From assembly GCA_905193085.1 (NCBI GenBank), contig CAJJNI010000015.1:1-20783 (forward strand): a stretch of 20,783 nt of DNA, given 5' to 3'. This stretch comes from an uncultured Lachnospiraceae bacterium. GTDB lineage: Bacteria > Bacillota > Clostridia > Lachnospirales > Lachnospiraceae. Position 1 is the first letter of the stretch. Each line of letters opens with the position of its first letter. The translations under genes were made by a program, and so were the position numbers. The notes under the pieces are model-generated. The model was not told the origin of the DNA. It saw nothing but the letters and a program-made list of their open reading frames with translations, and made no database searches. Shown piece by piece: positions 17,230 through 20,783 of this stretch.

Positions 17230-17268
17230 GAAGTCCTGAAAATGTTGTGTTTTCAGGGCTTCTTTTTT
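17230..17268 (+). terminator. Intrinsic terminator of gdhA
   Basis: GAAGTCCTGAAAA (17230-17242) and TTTTCAGGGCTTC (17250-17262) form a 13-bp stem with one G-U pair and a seven-base loop, followed by six T. It begins 35 bases after the gdhA stop. Confidence 0.93.
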
Positions 17269-17290
17269 AATGAATTTATTTGTAAAACCA

Positions 17291-17321
17291 TTGACAAAAT
17301 ATAAAATAATTTTTTTATATA
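17291..17321 (+). promoter_or_regulatory. Candidate upstream promoter in the gdhA-LuxR gap
   Basis: A perfect TTGACA (17291-17296), then TATATA (17316-17321) at a 19-base spacing, longer than ideal. It may form a tandem pair with the better promoter at 17330. The gap 17195-17522 contains no credible gene; it holds the gdhA terminator, this element, and the promoter-terminator cassette. Confidence 0.4.
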
Positions 17322-17329
17322 AAAAACAC

Positions 17330-17358
17330 TTGAAATTTTACTCAAAAAAGTGTATTAT
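17330..17358 (+). promoter_or_regulatory. Near-consensus promoter directly before a terminator
   Basis: TTGAAA (17330-17335), exactly 17 bases, TATTAT (17353-17358). Predicted start near 17365. An inverted repeat, ACACTT (17326-17331) and AAGTGT (17348-17353), straddles the -35 and -10 with half-sites 22 bases apart, about two helical turns, and could be an operator. Confidence 0.75.
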
Positions 17359-17370
17359 ATATTCAGATGC

Positions 17371-17411
17371 AAAGAGGCATTGCGATTATTGGTCGCAGTG
17401 TCTCTTTTTTT
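17371..17411 (+). terminator. Promoter-proximal intrinsic terminator (attenuator or end of a very short RNA)
   Basis: AAAGAGGCATTGCGA (17371-17385) pairs with TCGCAGTGTCTCTTT (17393-17407) over all 15 positions, two of them G-U, around a seven-base loop TTATTGG. A run of seven T (17405-17411) follows. The hairpin begins only about six bases after the predicted start of transcription at the promoter above, so most transcripts would end after about 47 bases unless antitermination occurs. Read on the minus strand it lacks a U-tract. Confidence 0.85.
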
Positions 17412-17522
17412 ACTTTATACGGGCAATTTGTCAAAGTACATGCTTGTATGAGACTGTGGTTGCTGCCGCAATAATTTAAGAAACTTACAAAGCTGTTTCT
17501 GATAGTTTAAAATGAAAAAAGA

Positions 17523-18290
17523 ATGATGCAGGTGATGAAATTGGAAAAGTTAGAAGTTAAAGAATGGATGGCTATAAATCGTGTAATATATAAGATTTAT
17601 GGCGAAGAAATGTTTGATGTCATGCGTTCGGATTTTCTGGAGCACATAAATATGTTCATTGATTTTGACAGTGCATATTTTTACATAGCAGATAAAGATA
17701 ATGAACTCATTTTTGAAAAACCTGCAGTTTTTCAGTGTGAGGCCCCGGATAAAATTAACTTAAATGGAGTACCTGATTTAGCAGAAATCGTTCAGAATAA
17801 GAAGAGCATAGTATTTAGGGAGACCGACATAGTAGAACGGGAGGCATGGCCTTCAACGCAGAATTATAAATTATATTACAGACCTAACAACTGGCATTAC
17901 GGAATGCGCCTTATAATAGCGAAGGATAAGCACATTTTAGGTATGGTTACATTGTTTCGCTCAATAAGTAAAAAGAATTTTGATATAAATGATGTGCTCA
18001 TGCTTGATTTATTTAAAGATCATCTTGCACTTCGTTTAAGCAATGAGTTAAATGCAAAGAAAAATATTAATGTCGCAAGTTCAGTTTCATTTGATAAAAC
18101 AGCGGAAAAATATGAGCTTACTAAAAAAGAGAGGGTTGTTCTTGAGATGCTTTCGCATGGAGAAAGTGCTGAACAGATAAGTGGACAGCTGGATGTTTCT
18201 GTCAATACCGTTAAGAAACATACCGTCAATATATATAGGAAACTTGGCATCAATAAACGCATTCAGTTGTTCCAGATGTTTTCAAGTTAG
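17523..18290 (+). CDS. LuxR-type transcriptional regulator with GAF-like N-terminal domain
   Basis: 255 residues from the first ATG. The C-terminus (199-252) is a LuxR/GerE helix-turn-helix: LTKKERVVLEMLSHGESAEQI, then VSVNTVKKHTVNIYRKLGI, with the family's invariant Glu, Thr-Val-Lys-Lys-His and Lys-Leu-Gly. The N-terminal 190 residues look like a GAF-type sensor (FDSAYFYIADKDNELIFEKP; HYGMRLIIAKDKHILGMVTL), with no receiver domain, no autoinducer-domain motifs and no membrane helix. Ligand unknown. The start is uncertain: ATG codons at 17523, 17526 and 17535 are in frame with weak ribosome sites, and TTG at 17541 is better placed after AGGTG (17530-17534). It stands between gdhA and nfnAB in the same direction and is a plausible regulator of one of them or itself (inference). 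Confidence 0.9.
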   Translation: MMQVMKLEKLEVKEWMAINRVIYKIYGEEMFDVMRSDFLEHINMFIDFDSAYFYIADKDNELIFEKPAVFQCEAPDKINLNGVPDLAEIVQNKKSIVFRETDIVEREAWPSTQNYKLYYRPNNWHYGMRLIIAKDKHILGMVTLFRSISKKNFDINDVLMLDLFKDHLALRLSNELNAKKNINVASSVSFDKTAEKYELTKKERVVLEMLSHGESAEQISGQLDVSVNTVKKHTVNIYRKLGINKRIQLFQMFSS

Positions 18291-18302
18291 TTAAAGTTAC
18301 AG

Positions 18303-18347
18303 TATAAGGGAAAGAAAAGGCGTTTTGGTCATTTTCTTTCCCTTATA
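18303..18347. repeat. 16-bp perfect inverted repeat after the LuxR gene, possible terminator
   Basis: TATAAGGGAAAGAAAA (18303-18318) and TTTTCTTTCCCTTATA (18332-18347) pair without mismatch around a 13-base loop, 13 bases after the LuxR-type stop. Neither end is followed by a T-run directly (TTAGTG on +, CTGTAA on -), so it is a poor intrinsic terminator by rule but may act as a 3' stabiliser or weak terminator. Confidence 0.7.
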
Positions 18348-18441
18348 TTAGTGTATGCTGTTTTTATTATGAATACTTTTTAAATATTTTTTTCTTTTTG
18401 CTCCCTTTTTAATATTTATTATTGAAAATTTATCAAAAATG

Positions 18442-18500
18442 CTTTAAAATAGAAAGTAATGTACAGCTTACTTTAAAATAGCAGGTTTTGTACGATTTTA
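18442..18500 (+). repeat. Two imperfect 29/30-base direct repeats upstream of nfnA
   Basis: CTTTAAAATAG occurs at 18442 and 18471, each followed 19 bases after its start by GTAC (18461, 18490) and, at the end, by TTA. The shared pattern is CTTTAAAATAG-N-A-N-GT-NN-TGTAC. The second copy ends just before the nfnA -10 element, where a -35 would be expected, so it could be an activator or repressor site. Confidence 0.6.
18453..18474. promoter_or_regulatory. Candidate operator dyad upstream of nfnA
   Basis: AAAGTAA (18453-18459) and TTACTTT (18468-18474) form a perfect 7-bp inverted repeat with an eight-base spacer, lying across the junction of the two direct repeats and centred about 52 bases before the predicted start. 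Spacing and length suit a dimeric helix-turn-helix regulator. Confidence 0.45.
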
Positions 18501-18503
18501 TTG

Positions 18504-18525
18504 TATAATTGCAGCAAAAAGCTGC
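18504..18525 (+). promoter_or_regulatory. -10 element of nfnAB and an inverted repeat at the start site
   Basis: TATAAT (18504-18509) is a perfect -10, but no recognisable -35 exists at 16-18 bases upstream, suggesting activator dependence. GCAGC (18511-18515) and GCTGC (18521-18525), separated by five A, lie over the expected start near 18516. AAGGAGG follows before the nfnA ATG. Confidence 0.6.
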
Positions 18526-18548
18526 GGATTCATTAAGGAGGAGACGGT

Positions 18549-19436
18549 ATGTATAAGATTACAAAGGCAAAACTGCTTGCAGATAAGATTTATCTTATGG
18601 ATGTAGTTGCACCTCGTGTTGCAAAATGTTGTCTGCCGGGACAGTTTGTAATTGTAAAAATTGATGAGAAGGGAGAAAGAATTCCACTTACTATTTGTGA
18701 CTATGACAGAGAAGCTGAGACAGTAACAATAGTAGTGCAGGCTGTTGGTGCTTCATCACAGAGAATGCTCGATTTAAAAGAAGGCGATTCTTTCTGCGAT
18801 TTTGTAGGACCACTTGGTAAACCTTCAGAATTTATAGATGAAGATATTGAAGAATTAAAGAAAAAGAAAATCCTTTTTGTTGCAGGGGGACTTGGAACAG
18901 CACCTGTATATCCACAGGTAAAATGGCTTCATGAGCATGGTATTGAAGCTGATGTTATTGTTGGTGCCAAGACTAAAGACCTTGTTATATTAGAAGATGA
19001 AATGAAAGCTGTTGGTAATCTTTACATAACAACAGATGATGGAAGTTACTGCAATAAAGGTATGGTAACTGAAATGATAAAAACTCTCGTTAATGAGCGT
19101 GGAAATAAATATGATGTCTGTGTTACAATAGGACCTATGATAATGATGAAGTTTGTTTGTCTTCTGACAAAAGAACTTAATATTCCAACAATTGTAAGCA
19201 TGAATCCAATCATGGTTGATGGTACAGGTATGTGCGGTGCATGTCGTCTCAATGTTGGTGGAGAAATTAAATTCGCCTGCGTTGATGGTCCTGAATTTGA
19301 CGGACACCTTATCAATTTTGATGAGGCAATGAAAAGACAGCAGATGTATAAGACTGAAGAAGGAAGAGCAATGCTCAAGCTTCAAGAAGGAGACACTCAT
19401 CATGGTGGCTGCGGAAATTGTGGAGGTGACAACTAA
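18549..19436 (+). CDS. nfnA: NADH-dependent reduced ferredoxin:NADP+ oxidoreductase subunit A (NfnA-like)
   Basis: Small subunit of a flavin-based electron-bifurcating transhydrogenase that links NADH, NADPH and ferredoxin. 295 residues. An FAD-binding beta-barrel (about 1-97, with IPLTICDYD), an NAD-binding part (about 105-220, VAGGLGTAPVYPQ), and a C-terminal [2Fe-2S] site with Cys229, Cys232 (MCGAC) and Cys244 (FACVDGPEFDGH). In the known NfnA the fourth ligand is an Asp, and Asp224 in VDGTG is well placed. The C-terminus adds a His-His-Gly-Gly-Cys-Gly-Asn-Cys tail, a further CxxC. AAGGAGG precedes the ATG. The stop overlaps the nfnB start by one base. Annotation pipelines often call such proteins sulfide dehydrogenase or PyrK-like; the partner settles the NfnAB reading. 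Confidence 0.92.
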   Translation: MYKITKAKLLADKIYLMDVVAPRVAKCCLPGQFVIVKIDEKGERIPLTICDYDREAETVTIVVQAVGASSQRMLDLKEGDSFCDFVGPLGKPSEFIDEDIEELKKKKILFVAGGLGTAPVYPQVKWLHEHGIEADVIVGAKTKDLVILEDEMKAVGNLYITTDDGSYCNKGMVTEMIKTLVNERGNKYDVCVTIGPMIMMKFVCLLTKELNIPTIVSMNPIMVDGTGMCGACRLNVGGEIKFACVDGPEFDGHLINFDEAMKRQQMYKTEEGRAMLKLQEGDTHHGGCGNCGGDN

Positions 19437-20783
19437 TGGATGTTATGAAGAAAGTACCTGTAAGAGAGCAGGAACCTGCTGTTCGTGCTAAGAACTTTGA
19501 AGAAGTATGTTTAGGATATAATAAAGAAGAAGCAGTAAGTGAAGCAAGCCGCTGCCTTAACTGTAAGAATGCACAGTGTGTAAAAGGCTGTCCTGTTTCT
19601 ATTTCAATTCCTGATTTTATTGCCCAGGTTAAAGAAGGTAATTTTGAAGAAGCTTATAAAGTAATTGGCGAATCATCTGCACTTCCTGCAGTATGTGGAC
19701 GTGTTTGTCCACAGGAAAGCCAGTGTGAAGGTAAATGTATCCGTGGAATTAAAGGTGAAGCTGTATCAATCGGTAAGCTTGAGAGATTTGTTGCTGACTG
19801 GGCAAGAGAAAATAATATCAAACCTAAGAAAGCTGAGAAGACAAATGGTCATAAAGTTGCTGTTATCGGTTCAGGTCCTGCAGGACTTACATGCGCGGGT
19901 GATCTTGCAAAATTAGGCTATGAAGTTACAATTTTTGAAGCTCTTCATGAGGCTGGAGGTGTTTTAGTTTATGGTATTCCGGAATTCCGTCTTCCTAAAG
20001 AAAAAGTTGTTAAGGCCGAAATTGAAAATGTAAAAGAACTTGGTGTTAAGATTGAGACTAATGTAATTGTTGGTCGTTCTGTTAAAATAGACCAGTTAAT
20101 TGAAGATGAAGGATTTGAAGCAGTATTTATCGGTTCAGGTGCCGGTCTTCCTAAATTCATGGGAATCCCTGGTGAGAATGCAAACGGTGTATTCTCTGCA
20201 AATGAGTACCTTACAAGAAATAACCTTATGAAAGCTTTTGATGATTCATACGATACACCTATCGTTGGCGGCAAAAAAGTTGCTGTTATCGGTGGTGGTA
20301 ATGTTGCAATGGATGCAGCAAGAACAGCATTAAGACTTGGAGCTGAAGTTCATATTGTTTATCGTAGAAGTGAAGAAGAACTTCCAGCCAGAGTTGAAGA
20401 AGTTCATCATGCAAAAGAAGAAGGAGTTATTTTCGACTTACTTACAAACCCAACAGGCATTGTAGCTGACGATAACGGCTGGGTTAAAGGAATGACATGT
20501 GTTAAGATGGAACTTGGTGAGCCTGATGCATCTGGAAGAAGAAGACCTGTTGCAATTGAAGGTTCTGAATATGAACTTGAAGTTGATACAGTAATTATGG
20601 CTTTAGGTACATCACCAAACCCACTTATTTCATCAACTACAGAAGGTCTTGAAGTTAATAAATGGAAATGTATTGTTGCAGATGAAGAACTTGGTAAGAC
20701 ATCAAAAGAAGGTGTTTATGCCGGTGGTGATGCTGTAACAGGTGCAGCTACAGTTATTCTTGCAATGGGTGCAGGAAAAGCAG
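19436..20783 (+). CDS. nfnB: NfnB-like subunit of ferredoxin/NADP oxidoreductase (3' partial)
   Basis: Large subunit partner of NfnA, related to the small subunit of glutamate synthase (GltD). The ATG at 19436 shares its A with the nfnA stop (TAATG). The frame stays open to the window end at 449 residues; the family is about 465, so perhaps 15-20 residues are missing. Cysteine sets for two [4Fe-4S] clusters are complete: Cys40, 43, 48, 52 and Cys87, 91, 97, 101. FAD-binding GSGPAG is at 145-150, and VLVYGIPEFRLPK follows. The NADPH site has GGGNVAMDAAR (from 286) and YRRSEEELPAR, and the second FAD motif is GVYAGGDAVTGAATV. No glutamate synthase large subunit is nearby, so a role in NfnAB rather than glutamate synthesis is favoured. 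Confidence 0.94.
   Translation, partial: MDVMKKVPVREQEPAVRAKNFEEVCLGYNKEEAVSEASRCLNCKNAQCVKGCPVSISIPDFIAQVKEGNFEEAYKVIGESSALPAVCGRVCPQESQCEGKCIRGIKGEAVSIGKLERFVADWARENNIKPKKAEKTNGHKVAVIGSGPAGLTCAGDLAKLGYEVTIFEALHEAGGVLVYGIPEFRLPKEKVVKAEIENVKELGVKIETNVIVGRSVKIDQLIEDEGFEAVFIGSGAGLPKFMGIPGENANGVFSANEYLTRNNLMKAFDDSYDTPIVGGKKVAVIGGGNVAMDAARTALRLGAEVHIVYRRSEEELPARVEEVHHAKEEGVIFDLLTNPTGIVADDNGWVKGMTCVKMELGEPDASGRRRPVAIEGSEYELEVDTVIMALGTSPNPLISSTTEGLEVNKWKCIVADEELGKTSKEGVYAGGDAVTGAATVILAMGAGKA

Noticed and set aside
17270..17479. A 69-codon open frame between gdhA and the LuxR gene
   Set aside because: It begins inside the gdhA terminator region and crosses a promoter and an intrinsic terminator, has no ribosome site, and its protein has no plausible composition or family resemblance.
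19665..19916. An 83-codon open frame on the plus strand
   Set aside because: It is out of frame within nfnB, whose motifs (two cysteine sets, GSGPAG) run through the same bases.
19436..20783. Glutamate synthase small subunit (gltD)
   Set aside because: Homologous, but the partner is an NfnA-type subunit and no large glutamate synthase subunit is present, so NfnB is the better name.
1..20783. CRISPR array, transposon, phage genes or tRNA genes
   Set aside because: No regularly spaced repeats, transposase or integrase motifs, terminal inverted repeats or tRNA-like cloverleaf were seen anywhere in the window.

Overview
The window looks like a chromosomal segment of a low-GC, Gram-positive, anaerobic gut Firmicute of the Lachnospiraceae type. 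A pectin-degrading Lachnospira/Eubacterium eligens-like organism would fit. The basis is A/T-rich codon use, strong AGGAGG ribosome sites, sigma-A-type promoters, a clostridial type A RNase P RNA, a GH28 polygalacturonase and an NfnAB-type ferredoxin/NADPH enzyme. The species assignment is inference. I see no insertion sequence, phage gene, tRNA, CRISPR array or attachment site.

Layout. (1) 1-3777 (+): the 3' part of a large multidomain exo-polygalacturonase (three Big_2-like domains, Fn3, GH28), then a CLC-family anion transporter six bases later; they end at a long terminator shared with a convergent gene. (2) 3914-4609 (-): an unrecognised membrane-anchored protein. (3) 4809-7959 (+): a small two-helix membrane protein with a TTG start, guaB with its own near-consensus promoter, a membrane-anchored peptidoglycan-amidase-like protein, and rnpB, whose P1 helix uses the last codons of the amidase gene. 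(4) 7971-11605 (+): uppP with a strong promoter, then an FtsK/SpoIIIE DNA translocase. (5) 11708-15709 (+): the one-carbon genes fhs and folD, closely followed by a zinc-ribbon/TPR/chitobiase-like membrane protein of unknown role. (6) 15860-17194 (+): NADP-type glutamate dehydrogenase with a strong terminator. (7) 17195-18290: a regulatory stretch with a near-consensus promoter that runs almost at once into an intrinsic terminator, followed by a LuxR-type regulator. (8) 18291-20783: a control region with direct repeats and a dyad, then nfnA and nfnB, which overlap by one base; nfnB runs off the right edge.

How the genes fit together. Most of the right half concerns one-carbon units, ammonia and NADPH. 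FolD makes NADPH or consumes it, GdhA spends NADPH to fix ammonia, and NfnAB exchanges electrons between NADH, NADPH and ferredoxin. The LuxR-type gene lies between gdhA and nfnAB and may regulate one of them (inference). The left half combines pectin use with housekeeping functions: GMP synthesis, lipid-carrier recycling, chromosome segregation and tRNA processing.

The least explained items are the promoter-terminator cassette at 17330-17411, the repeats before nfnA, the rnpB/amidase overlap, the zinc-ribbon protein in the folate cluster, and the CLC gene, which has features of the fluoride-type branch.
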